DNA of 64,000 nt from Halopseudomonas nanhaiensis (GTDB taxonomy: Bacteria; Pseudomonadota; Gammaproteobacteria; Pseudomonadales; Pseudomonadaceae): positions 372,001 to 436,000 of the forward strand of contig NZ_CP073751.1 in NCBI RefSeq assembly GCF_020025155.1. Reading direction: 5' to 3'. Each line of letters starts with the position of its first letter. Positions within the stretch are counted from its first letter, which is position 1. This document shows, piece by piece, positions 40,115 through 48,888 of this stretch. The notes below the pieces were generated by a model. That model made no database searches, was not told where the DNA came from, and was given only the letters and a program-made list of their open reading frames with translations. The position numbers were made by a program, and so were the translations under genes.

Positions 40115-40315
40115 TTATCGGTCGACATCGTCCTTGAACGCTAACAACTGCTCACTAACGCGAGTCGAGTCAACCGCGGCAATAAGAACGTCTCCGCAGC
40201 TTGGACAATATTCTCCTTCCACGTTATAGATGACCGTGGTTTGCTCGTTGAGGGTGAACGGTAAATCTCGAACATCTGGGATCAACTCAGCGGCACCGCA
40301 CGTAGGACACTTCAT
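40115..40315 (-). CDS. MqsA/YgiT-type zinc-finger protein, N-terminal domain only
   Basis: A 66-residue protein matching the N-terminal zinc domain of the antitoxin MqsA: MKCPTCGAAELIPDVRDLPF with paired cysteines (C3, C6 and C37, C40) and ending AFKDDVDR where full MqsA continues into its helix-turn-helix. The DNA-binding domain is absent and no frameshifted remnant of it is visible downstream. No MqsR-like toxin gene is adjacent. A strong AAGGAG lies before the start, so it is probably expressed. In MqsA the N-terminal domain alone contacts the toxin, so this could be a trans-acting anti-toxin; that is inference. Confidence 0.75.
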   Translation of the reverse strand: MKCPTCGAAELIPDVRDLPFTLNEQTTVIYNVEGEYCPSCGDVLIAAVDSTRVSEQLLAFKDDVDR

Positions 40316-40425
40316 GTTCCGTACTCCTTGTAGTCGTATTTGCAGTTACCCTAATAGCAATGTCACGCTCCTACACGAGGCATAGGCGAAATCACGCCTT
40401 TATTCGGCGTTAAAACCGTAGGGTC

Positions 40426-40449
40426 AGCTCGTGCCCACTGGCGCGGGCT
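40426..40449. repeat. Hairpin in the oriV region (possible single-strand initiation site)
   Basis: AGCTCGTGCC, a CACT loop and GGCGCGGGCT form a ten-pair stem with two G-T pairs. IncQ origins carry comparable hairpins (ssiA/ssiB) where the plasmid primase starts; no primase gene is present here. Confidence 0.45.
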
Positions 40450-40554
40450 GTACCGCGCAGCGTAGTAGTTATTAGTAAGTACTAGTACGGATTTGTGCGG
40501 AGGCGCGGAAGACCGGGAGCGCCGGGCCTTCCAGGGGTATCCAGATCCCCGAAA

Positions 40555-40615
40555 CGTCCCCGTAAATACGAATCAGCGTCCCTGTTAATACGATGGAACG
40601 TCCCCGTTTATACGA
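40555..40615. other. oriV: IncQ-type origin of replication: three iterons with 22-bp period
   Basis: Three 17-bp units, CGTCCCCGTAAATACGA (40555), CGTCCCTGTTAATACGA (40577) and CGTCCCCGTTTATACGA (40599), recur exactly every 22 bp. IncQ1 plasmids such as RSF1010 have RepC-binding iterons of 20 bp with 2-bp spacers, so the period agrees. An AT-rich segment (40464-40496) and GC-rich dyads lie to the left, as in IncQ origins. The third iteron contains the repC stop codon. Confidence 0.8.
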
Positions 40616-41489
40616 TGCCCGTTCTGCCGGTGATCAAACTCTGTCGATCAAGCGTAGGGCGCTCGATGGTCGCCTTCGCAGCAGCTCCTTTGCCCTGAAC
40701 GTTCACCTTCCAACCGTCCAGCGCGTCGATATCCTGTAGTGCTTTGCTGATTCGGTGGCGCCTGCTGCGGTTCGTAGAGGCAGACGTGCTGGGGGGGCCG
40801 CAAACCTTTTCGGCTAGCCGGTCGAGCCGGATGCTATTGCGACCACCCTGCCGCAACCATGCCGATAGCCAAGCATGGGTAAGCTGTGCTGTGTCGCTGT
40901 CCAGTGCTCTCCGCTCAGTCAGCGACACATGTACATAGTGCCCAGACAGTGCCTCGGCAAACCGAGGGTTCAAAGCAATATGTAGCCTTTCGTCTCTGGT
41001 TTTGGCATAGGACAGCAAACGCATGGACCATTCATGCTCGGCCTTCCGAACACGGCAGCCCACCATACTCAAGCGCTCTAGACACTCCTCCAGTCGGCCG
41101 TATTCCGCCTTGCCAACAGCCATGCCTGCGGCCTGCAACAGCGCGTGGCGACTGGTCTTGACCACCACGGCTTGATCCAACGTGGCCAATTCCTCTGGTT
41201 TTAAATTTTGCCAGAGTTGTTGCGCCCTACAATGACTGATGCCTGCATGCAAGTCTTCAGTGCCGAGCTTTCCGGCTAGAGCGATTGTGGCCAGCAAAAC
41301 AGATTGGTCTCGGCAATCCAGTGCCCGCCAGATATTGAGTTTCATCTGCAGGCCTCCATGCTCGTGTTCTACAGTGATTCCACCTGGCCGGCGCCCGTGA
41401 TATACCGGGCGAAACAGCGGCGCGAGTCCTAGAGCCGGGTCTTGGCGGGCATATTCAGCCGAGACGCGATTTTTAGCCGGTGTACACAC
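40608..41489 (-). CDS. repC: IncQ-type replication initiator RepC
   Basis: A 293-residue homologue of RSF1010 RepC, the iteron-binding protein that opens oriV. Recognisable segments are RQDPALGLAPLFRPV near the start and RLLSYAK...LHIALNPRFAEAL...RALDSDTAQL, which parallel RSF1010 RepC. The start is set at GTG 41489, with AAGGGAG upstream, because family similarity begins there; it overlaps repA by 17 bp. The ORF could open further upstream but without conserved sequence. Its stop codon lies inside the third oriV iteron. Confidence 0.83.
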   Translation of the reverse strand: MCTPAKNRVSAEYARQDPALGLAPLFRPVYHGRRPGGITVEHEHGGLQMKLNIWRALDCRDQSVLLATIALAGKLGTEDLHAGISHCRAQQLWQNLKPEELATLDQAVVVKTSRHALLQAAGMAVGKAEYGRLEECLERLSMVGCRVRKAEHEWSMRLLSYAKTRDERLHIALNPRFAEALSGHYVHVSLTERRALDSDTAQLTHAWLSAWLRQGGRNSIRLDRLAEKVCGPPSTSASTNRSRRHRISKALQDIDALDGWKVNVQGKGAAAKATIERPTLDRQSLITGRTGIV

Positions 41490-42348
41490 TGGCGGTACGC
41501 TCCCTTTTGGCGTTTTCCTGCCTTGCCGGGACGAGCTCGGCAGGTACCAAAACTCCTTCTGTCTGCCGCGCATACCAGCGATCGTCCTGCTCTTCTGCGT
41601 AGTTCACCTTGCTGGTACCGAACCGGATGAAATGTCTACGTCGGTCGTCACCAATTGGTCGACGATCAAATTGGCGGTCGCTCAGAACCCGGGCTTTCTC
41701 TACCGACATCCGTTCGACGAAACCGCACCAACGTGCATTGTCGACCAATGCTGAAGCGCCGCGGGCCGCCTGCTGCTGGCCGGTCTGGCCTTCTCGGGCG
41801 CTACCTTTGTTTACATGGTGCAGGTAAAGCACAGACGCCCCGGTGAGATAGGCAACCTGCTCCAACCTGGAAATCAATTGAGCCATTTCCCCATTGTTGT
41901 TTTCATCCAAGAGGTGAATCCGGCTAAGCGTATCGATGATAATCAGGCGGCTACCACGGCAGAAGTCCAGCAAACTCTGCATGTGGCGTTGGTCCATGAT
42001 ATTGAGCCCTTTGCCGACTATCGATTCCACCACCAGGTTCTCCGCTATGGCGGCTTTAGCAGTCGGACCCAGGTGCTTACCAATGGCATGAACACGTCGC
42101 AGAAGCAGCGCTTCTGGATCCTCACCAGCCAGATAGACCACCTGTCCCGTGTTGAGTGGATTCAGCTTCAGAATATCCCCACCGGCAACGCTGCATGCGA
42201 TACACATCGAGGCTTCCAGCGCCCAGAAGCTCTTACCAGTTGCGCCCGGGGCGACCAAAGCTCCCACAGTGCCTGTGAGAAAACCTGGCCATATAAAATC
42301 CAACGGCGGCGGCTCGTTTTCAAACGCCCACATCAGATCTATCGCCAT
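41473..42348 (-). CDS. repA: IncQ-type replicative helicase RepA
   Basis: A 291-residue RecA-fold hexameric helicase. Walker A is in VGALVAPGATGKSFWALE (residues ~28-45) and Walker B in RLIIIDTLSRIH (~131). LHHVNKGSAREGQTGQQQAA and RGASALVDNARW match RSF1010 RepA closely in order and spacing (279 aa there). It lies 3 bp after the small regulator gene and overlaps repC, the same F-A-C order as in IncQ1 plasmids. RepB primase, the third IncQ replication protein, is missing, so host or helper primase would be needed. Confidence 0.88.
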   Translation of the reverse strand: MAIDLMWAFENEPPPLDFIWPGFLTGTVGALVAPGATGKSFWALEASMCIACSVAGGDILKLNPLNTGQVVYLAGEDPEALLLRRVHAIGKHLGPTAKAAIAENLVVESIVGKGLNIMDQRHMQSLLDFCRGSRLIIIDTLSRIHLLDENNNGEMAQLISRLEQVAYLTGASVLYLHHVNKGSAREGQTGQQQAARGASALVDNARWCGFVERMSVEKARVLSDRQFDRRPIGDDRRRHFIRFGTSKVNYAEEQDDRWYARQTEGVLVPAELVPARQENAKRERTASVYTG

Positions 42349-42351
42349 GTA

Positions 42352-42585
42352 TCAGCCCCTACCACTGCAAAGTCGATCACCGTCGAGCAGCTCAGCAATC
42401 TGCGAAGTGCGGAAGTAAACTCGTCGGCCAATTTTCAGCTTCGTCTGATTGATTTCCGATGCCCAGTCGTTCTGCGAGCGCAAACTGATGCGCAAGCCGT
42501 CTGGTGAGCGGTCGAGAATGTTAGCGAGCTGCACGAGACTAAGCAGCGGGCCAAAGCGGTCGTGAAGAGAATCTTCGATAGTCAT
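42352..42585 (-). CDS. Small helix-turn-helix DNA-binding protein in the RepF position
   Basis: A 77-residue protein starting at ATG 42585 after GGAGAG; a longer frame (from 42747) runs back through the operator and repeats and is rejected. LVQLANILDRSPDGLRISLR followed by LKIGRRVYFRTSQIAELLDG is an AlpA/MerR-like winged HTH pattern. It opens the rep operon as RepF does in RSF1010, where RepF represses the repF-repA-repC operon, though the sequences differ. It is the best candidate to bind the 20-bp palindromes. An excisionase role is also possible. Confidence 0.7.
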   Translation of the reverse strand: MTIEDSLHDRFGPLLSLVQLANILDRSPDGLRISLRSQNDWASEINQTKLKIGRRVYFRTSQIAELLDGDRLCSGRG

Positions 42586-42648
42586 TTCGTAACTCTCCGT
42601 ATAGATAACAAGTAATACGAAGATTACGAATACCGCGCGATTTTGTAT

Positions 42649-42668
42649 ACTTACGACATATCGTAAGT
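42649..42668. promoter_or_regulatory. 20-bp palindromic operator upstream of the rep operon
   Basis: ACTTACGACATATCGTAAGT, one base different from the perfect palindrome upstream of the trb operon. It lies 63 bp before the first rep gene. Confidence 0.7.
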
Positions 42669-42706
42669 GACTGAAAAACCAATAGGTAATTTCGTCATAA
42701 AACCTT

Positions 42707-42750
42707 TTTAACGCACTTTTACCGCACTCTAGCCGCACTTTAACCACACT
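42707..42750. repeat. Four 11-bp tandem repeats upstream of the rep operon
   Basis: On the minus strand: AGTGTGGTTAA, AGTGCGGCTAG, AGTGCGGTAAA and AGTGCGTTAAA, in exact 11-bp register. That is close to one helical turn, so bound proteins would line up on one DNA face. Matching units lie upstream of the trb operon. Confidence 0.75.
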
Positions 42751-42888
42751 GCCGCTGGCTTATATGGTTAACGCTTTCGGTTTTCTGGTTTCTATATTTG
42801 TAAATAATATAAACGCCAGCCGATCATCGTTTTACGCGGCGGTAGTGGTGTGAGTATCGCGGGGGAGCCGCATAGTGCAGTAAGTTAG

Positions 42889-42926
42889 CTGGGCAGGATG
42901 TGTGTTTGCTATACCGCCGCAAGCGT
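42889..42926. repeat. 38-bp perfect inverted repeat, right copy
   Basis: Exact reverse complement of 36829-36866. It closes the inner module 74 bp before the integrase stop codon. Confidence 0.97.
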
Positions 42927-42940
42927 TGGTCGAGCAAACA
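42889..42940 (-). other. oriT: Right oriT-like site (IncP-type nic with adjacent inverted repeat)
   Basis: On the minus strand CATCCTG^C (complement of 42893-42900) forms the nic consensus. TGTTTGCTATACC (42903-42915) and GGTCGAGCAAACA (42928-42940) form the adjacent inverted repeat; the outer arm differs from that of the left copy, yet the pairing is kept. Conservation of the fold despite changed sequence supports a functional site. It points inward, so transfer from it would lead through the rep genes. Confidence 0.7.
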
Positions 42941-42984
42941 AGCACTTACTCGCCTGCAGCTCGACGTGTCCGGATTCGCTGACG

Positions 42985-43004
42985 ACTTAATATATATCGT
43001 TAGT
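42985..43004. promoter_or_regulatory. Third, degenerate copy of the 20-bp operator at the integrase stop
   Basis: ACTTAATATATATCGTTAGT matches the perfect palindrome at 17 of 20 positions. It overlaps the integrase stop codon, between int and the right oriT-like site. Confidence 0.5.
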
Positions 43005-44109
43005 CTGCGTTTCGTGGCTTGCTCGCTCTTCGCAAATCGATGGCGTCCAGCTCATCAACCAGGTCCTCGGCGCGGAGGTGAGTGTAACGTCGCAGCATTT
43101 GCATCGACTTGTGGCCGCTGATCGCAGCCACCTGCTGATCGCTGAGACCACCTTCGACAAATCTACTGACTGCCTCGTGCCTGAGGTCATGAAACCGAAA
43201 GTCCTTCAGACCAGTATCAGCTTTTACTTTCAGCCAAACCTTGTTGAAGTTGTAGAAGCGGCGCTGACCGTCTCTCCCTGGCTCACCGAAGAAAAGAATG
43301 TCTGTATCGATGGGTCGTACCGGGTTGTTCAAGGCCGCACGGAAAACTTCAGCGGCAGCCTTTGTGAGAGGGACGGTGCGGGGGAGCGTGTTCTTGGTAT
43401 CAAGCAAGCGCACGATTCGACGCTTCAGATCAACTTGGCTACGGCGCAGCGTAGTTATCTCGGATGACCGCATGCCAGTCTCAAGAGCGATCGTCACGAT
43501 CCAGCCCAGCATCGGATTGGAGTGGGCAGCCACAGCCTCGAGCAATCGAACCTCTTCCTCTCTGCTGAGACGCCGTTCGCGCCCGGGGGGTGGGGCCGGG
43601 CGACGGATCGCCTGCACCGGATTGAAAGCTAGCCCAATGCCCCATTCCTTTATCGCAGTGCTGAGCATATGTCCCAACAGGGCTAGATCGAGCCGGACCG
43701 TATTCGGGGAGCGAGGTCTCGGGGCAGGCCTCCCTTTGGCGTCCTTCCTGTCCAGCCCGGCAAGTCGTTCATCGCGATACTTGGCAATCAGCTCGGGAGT
43801 CAGCGCCGCTAACGAATATTTGCCAAGCTTTTGGATCAGCGGCTTGGAGTGCCGCGCATCGCTCGCAGCAGATGCCGGGCGCTTGGTGGGGGAAACCTCT
43901 GCTAGATAGCGCTGCAACGCGTCTGCGACCGTCATGCGTTCGGCTGGGGCGCGCTGGATGTAAACGCCTCGCACCATCTCGTCTTCGACACGGCGTGCCC
44001 AATCTTCAGCATCACGTTTGGTTCTAAAAGTTTTGGTAGCGGTGGGAAATCCGGTCTTGCGGATGACCGCTTTCCAGGTGCCAGAAGGGGTCTTTACGAG
44101 GGTGGCCAT
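43000..44109 (-). CDS. int: Tyrosine-recombinase integrase
   Basis: A 369-residue site-specific recombinase. The N-terminal arm-binding domain (SGTWKAVIRKTGFPTATKTF) is followed by a core-binding domain and a catalytic domain with R214 (TGMRSSEI), H307-x-x-R310 (HDLRH), H333 (SGHKS) and the nucleophile Y342 (RRYTH). All catalytic residues are present. It begins 160 bp from the tRNA-Ile2 gene whose 3' part forms the attachment repeat, so it should integrate the element there. It is transcribed into the element. Confidence 0.95.
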   Translation of the reverse strand: MATLVKTPSGTWKAVIRKTGFPTATKTFRTKRDAEDWARRVEDEMVRGVYIQRAPAERMTVADALQRYLAEVSPTKRPASAASDARHSKPLIQKLGKYSLAALTPELIAKYRDERLAGLDRKDAKGRPAPRPRSPNTVRLDLALLGHMLSTAIKEWGIGLAFNPVQAIRRPAPPPGRERRLSREEEVRLLEAVAAHSNPMLGWIVTIALETGMRSSEITTLRRSQVDLKRRIVRLLDTKNTLPRTVPLTKAAAEVFRAALNNPVRPIDTDILFFGEPGRDGQRRFYNFNKVWLKVKADTGLKDFRFHDLRHEAVSRFVEGGLSDQQVAAISGHKSMQMLRRYTHLRAEDLVDELDAIDLRRASKPRNAD

Positions 44110-44267
44110 AGTGGGTTCCTGCGCTTCCAGAAGTTAGCAGTGTACCGAAATTGTACCTTTCGGTGATGTTAACGATTGGTCGCCGGAAACGTGACGGGAA
44201 GCCACCGAGCCATGCAAGCGGTAAGTGGCTGTATTGTAGAGCCTTTACGCTGCAATGTGCTGGCTAG

Positions 44268-44316
44268 AAATGGTGGGCCCAGTAGGACTTGAACCTACGA
44301 CCAAGCGATTATGAGT
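44268..44316. repeat. attR: 49-bp direct repeat within intact tRNA-Ile2
   Basis: Identical to 30700-30748. It supplies the 3' part of the tRNA gene, so the gene remains complete after integration. Confidence 0.93.
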
Positions 44317-44347
44317 CGCCTGCTCTGACCAACTGAGCTATAGGCCC
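44271..44347 (-). tRNA. ileX: tRNA-Ile2 (anticodon CAU)
   Basis: The minus strand gives a 77-nt cloverleaf from GGGCCTATAGCTCAGTTGGT to an encoded CCA. The anticodon is CAT at 44313-44311. The anticodon stem GGCGA/TCGCT and following CTTGGTCG match E. coli ileX and not elongator tRNA-Met, so the wobble C is expected to be converted to lysidine by TilS and read AUA. It is the integration site of the element. Confidence 0.9.
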
Positions 44348-44421
44348 ACGACGTCGTGCAGCCCGGCATTATACGGACTGGGCTCGGCAGTGACCATAGC
44401 GGGTTGGCTTGGTGAGAGCAT

Positions 44422-44447
44422 AAAAAAACCCGGCCGAGGCCGGGTTT
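44422..44447 (-). terminator. Rho-independent terminator of rpoD
   Basis: On the minus strand AAACCCGGCC pairs with GGCCGGGTTT and is followed by TTTT, about 15 bp after the rpoD stop. It ends the rpsU-dnaG-rpoD operon. Confidence 0.92.
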
Positions 44448-44460
44448 CGATCGACGCATG

Positions 44461-46314
<1,854 letters not shown>

Positions 46315-46400
46315 AACAACCCTTGTGGATGCCTTGTGTGCAAAAAAATAAGCTGCGGATTATACCCTGAACAGGGTCTCTCACGCCAGTTGGCGCAAGC

Positions 46401-48266
46401 TCACCGGTCGGCGTTTGATGCCGTCCTGGTGGCAAATAAGGTCTGCAGCTGCTGTTTTTCCTCGGTGGTGAGCGGCACGCTGGCCGATTTGTCGAGGAGT
46501 CTCTGAATGTGGCGGTCGGTTTGTTCCGCCTTCAATCTATTTATAGTGTCAAAGAACTGTTGTTCAAGGTTGGCGCTGGGAATATTCAGCAGCCACTCCT
46601 TTTCGGCCAGGCGGGATAGCTGCTCGCCCAGCGCTGTCCCATGCCAGCGTGCCAGTAACTGTATAGTCGACAGCGCCGGGTTTTTCTGAAGGGCGTCGAT
46701 CAGAGCAATCAGCACCTTGGCCTCGTCGCGATCTTCGTCGGCGAATTGCTCCGCTCCGCTGACCAGTCCGGCCAGATGCGGGTGGTGAAGCAGGGTCCTG
46801 GCTGCGCCAAGCAGCGGATCCTCGACGTTGCCGCGCTCGGCCGCAGGCCGGCGCGGTGTCGCACGTGTCCAGCGTTCGCGCCTGGCGGCTGCCGGCTCGT
46901 ACCGCGGTGCTTCTTCCTCCTGCTCCTCGGTGGAATAGTAGTGATCGTGCTCTGTCGGAGGCGGCGGGCTTGGCGGCATCTCGTCCAGGCGCATGCCCGT
47001 GCGATGCTCCAGGGCCTGGCGCAGCAAGCGTCGCAGCATGCTTCCCGGCACCTGTTCGATGAGCGGCAGCGCCAGCGTCGCCAAGTGCGCCTTGCCTTCC
47101 AGGCTCTCGATGTTTGCCTCTTCCTCGAGGTGTCGAAACAGGTAATCGGTCAAGGCAACCGACCGCTGCGCCAGGCGAGCACGAAACGCGTCCTGCCCTT
47201 CGCTGCGAACCAGCGTATCAGGGTCCTGACCCTCGGGCAGAAACAGAAAACGCACGTGCCGACCGTCCTCCATGGCTGGAAGGCACGCCTGCAGGGCTCG
47301 CCATGCAGCCTGTCGGCCCGCGTTGTCGCCATCGAAGCAGAACACTACGTTATGCACCACTCGAAACAGCCGGCTCAGGTGGTCTTCGCTGGTGGCCGTC
47401 CCCAGCGTGGCGACAGCATTGGTGATGCCGTTCTGGGCCAGTGCGATGACGTCCATGTAGCCCTCGACAACCAGTATGTCCTCCAGATGTCGATTGCTGC
47501 GCCGCGCTTCGTAGAGACCGTACAGCTCCCGTCCCTTGTGGAAGACAGGTGTCTCCGGCGAGTTCAGGTATTTTGGCTTCTCATCACCGAGGACGCGTCC
47601 GCCGAAGCCGATGACGCGGCCTCGGGCATCGCGGATCGGGAACATGATGCGGTCGCGAAAACGGTCGTAGCGCTTGCCTGTTTCGGGGTTTTCCACCACC
47701 AGCCCGGCATCGATCAGCGCTTTCTGTTCCGTGGTGTCGCGTGCCAGGTGTGCCATCAGGTTGTCCCAGCCCGGTGGAGCAAAGCCTACGTCATACAGCT
47801 TGGCGATCTGGCCGGTGAGCCCGCGCTGCTTCAGATACCCTACCGCCCGCTGGCGCTGCCCGTGCTGCCTCAGCTGCTGGCGATAGTAGGCAGCGGCCTG
47901 TTCCAGCAGCGCGTAGAGTGGGCTGTCCTGGCGTGGGGCGGACGGCCCCTTGCGATCGCTGCGCTCTTCGCGCGGTACATCCACGCCCTGATTGCGCGCG
48001 AGCTCTTCGACTGCCTGGGGGAAATCCAGTCGCTCGAAGTCCATTATGAAGCTGATCGCGTTGCCGCCAGCGCCGCAGCCGAAGCAGTAATAGAACTGCT
48101 TGTCCGGACTGACGCTGAAAGAGGGCGATTTCTCGTTATGGAACGGGCACAGCGCGGAAAAGTTCTTGCCGGTCTTCTTCAGCTTCAGCCTTGAGCCAAC
48201 GACCTCGACGATATCCGAGCGGCCCAGCAGATCGTCGATAAAGCCCTGTGGAATCAGCCCAGCCAT
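46401..48266 (-). CDS. dnaG: DNA primase
   Basis: A 621-residue replicative primase. The N-terminal zinc ribbon (CPFHNEKSPSFSVSPDKQFYYCFGCGAGG) is followed by the RNA polymerase/TOPRIM core (EGYMDVIAL, FCFDGDNAGRQAA) and a C-terminal helicase-interacting domain. A proline- and glutamate-rich linker near residue 430 (PPSPPPPTEHDHYY) separates core and C-terminus. It sits between rpsU and rpoD as usual. Confidence 0.98.
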   Translation of the reverse strand: MAGLIPQGFIDDLLGRSDIVEVVGSRLKLKKTGKNFSALCPFHNEKSPSFSVSPDKQFYYCFGCGAGGNAISFIMDFERLDFPQAVEELARNQGVDVPREERSDRKGPSAPRQDSPLYALLEQAAAYYRQQLRQHGQRQRAVGYLKQRGLTGQIAKLYDVGFAPPGWDNLMAHLARDTTEQKALIDAGLVVENPETGKRYDRFRDRIMFPIRDARGRVIGFGGRVLGDEKPKYLNSPETPVFHKGRELYGLYEARRSNRHLEDILVVEGYMDVIALAQNGITNAVATLGTATSEDHLSRLFRVVHNVVFCFDGDNAGRQAAWRALQACLPAMEDGRHVRFLFLPEGQDPDTLVRSEGQDAFRARLAQRSVALTDYLFRHLEEEANIESLEGKAHLATLALPLIEQVPGSMLRRLLRQALEHRTGMRLDEMPPSPPPPTEHDHYYSTEEQEEEAPRYEPAAARRERWTRATPRRPAAERGNVEDPLLGAARTLLHHPHLAGLVSGAEQFADEDRDEAKVLIALIDALQKNPALSTIQLLARWHGTALGEQLSRLAEKEWLLNIPSANLEQQFFDTINRLKAEQTDRHIQRLLDKSASVPLTTEEKQQLQTLFATRTASNADR

Positions 48267-48479
48267 GCCTGTTGCCCTGAAAAAGCTAAAGAGACGCCGG
48301 TCCGCTGGCGTCGAGCGATTGGATCGGACACTATCTCACGGCAACGCAAAAAACCAGCCGTATCCTTGTGCAGGATGGCCGGAGAAGTGCGTTCAGCAAA
48401 ATTGACTGCGTCGTATCGGGGGGTGGTCCACCCACGCCGATTCAGCGGGCCTGTTTCAGGCCCGGCAGACAGCTGTAAC

Positions 48480-48695
48480 TCAGTACAGACGCTCGCGGCG
48501 GCGGTTTTCGCGCTGCAGCTTCTTGGCGTGACGCTTGACGGCAGCAGCTGCCTTGCGCTTGCGCTCGGTAGTCGGCTTTTCGTAAAACTCGCGGCGGCGG
48601 ACTTCAGCGAGTACACCGGCTTTCTCGCAGGAGCGCTTGAAGCGGCGCAGTGCGACGTCGAAGGGTTCGTTCTCTTTTACTTTGACGGCAGGCAT
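48480..48695 (-). CDS. rpsU: 30S ribosomal protein S21
   Basis: A 71-residue basic ribosomal protein with the typical [20 protein letters not shown] start and arginine/lysine-rich C-terminus. It is the first gene of the rpsU-dnaG-rpoD operon. It is followed by 213 bp of non-coding sequence with a CGGGCCTG / CAGGCCCG hairpin near 48441-48462, which may attenuate readthrough into dnaG. Confidence 0.98.
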   Translation of the reverse strand: MPAVKVKENEPFDVALRRFKRSCEKAGVLAEVRRREFYEKPTTERKRKAAAAVKRHAKKLQRENRRRERLY

Positions 48696-48888
48696 TTCGT
48701 ACCTTTCTCAAATCTGTGAGTCATGTGGCTACCGGCTTGGCCAGTAGCAAGTGCATTTCAGGGGAGCGGATGTTACCGCCTAAATTCGAGAAATGCAAAG
48801 TCTTCATGGTTAAAAACTAGCCGCATGCGGCCGGTCTGATTATCATGCGCGCCATGTTACCTGAAGATGACGGCTGGGCAGGCGGACG

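Larger units (their letters stand above)
30700..44316. mobile_element. 13.6-kb integrated element at tRNA-Ile2: IncP-like transfer and IncQ-like replication genes, no relaxase
   Basis: A 49-bp direct repeat of the tRNA 3' part bounds the element, and a tyrosine integrase lies at its right end. The content is visibly more AT-rich than the flanks. Left cargo (31.1-36.3 kb): a coiled-coil membrane protein, a 55-codon gene and a type III R-M system. Inner module (36.83-42.93 kb): paired oriT-like sequences, TraK-, TrbJ-, TrbK- and TrbL-like genes, an IncQ-type oriV, and RepC, RepA and a small regulator. No MobA/TraI relaxase, TraJ, TraG or T4SS ATPase is present, so transfer must depend on a helper. 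Boundaries are well supported; the transfer mechanism is inferred. Confidence 0.9.

Noticed and set aside
42586..42747. N-terminal extension of the 77-aa HTH protein
   Set aside because: The extension would run through the palindrome and the 11-bp repeats; a good ribosome binding site lies before the internal ATG at 42585.
36829..42926. 38-bp inverted repeats as transposon terminal repeats
   Set aside because: No transposase lies between them, no target-site duplication flanks them (outer bases differ), and the repeat contains an IncP-type nic consensus with its dyad.
30700..44316. Prophage
   Set aside because: No capsid, tail, terminase or lysis genes; the content is conjugation- and plasmid-related.
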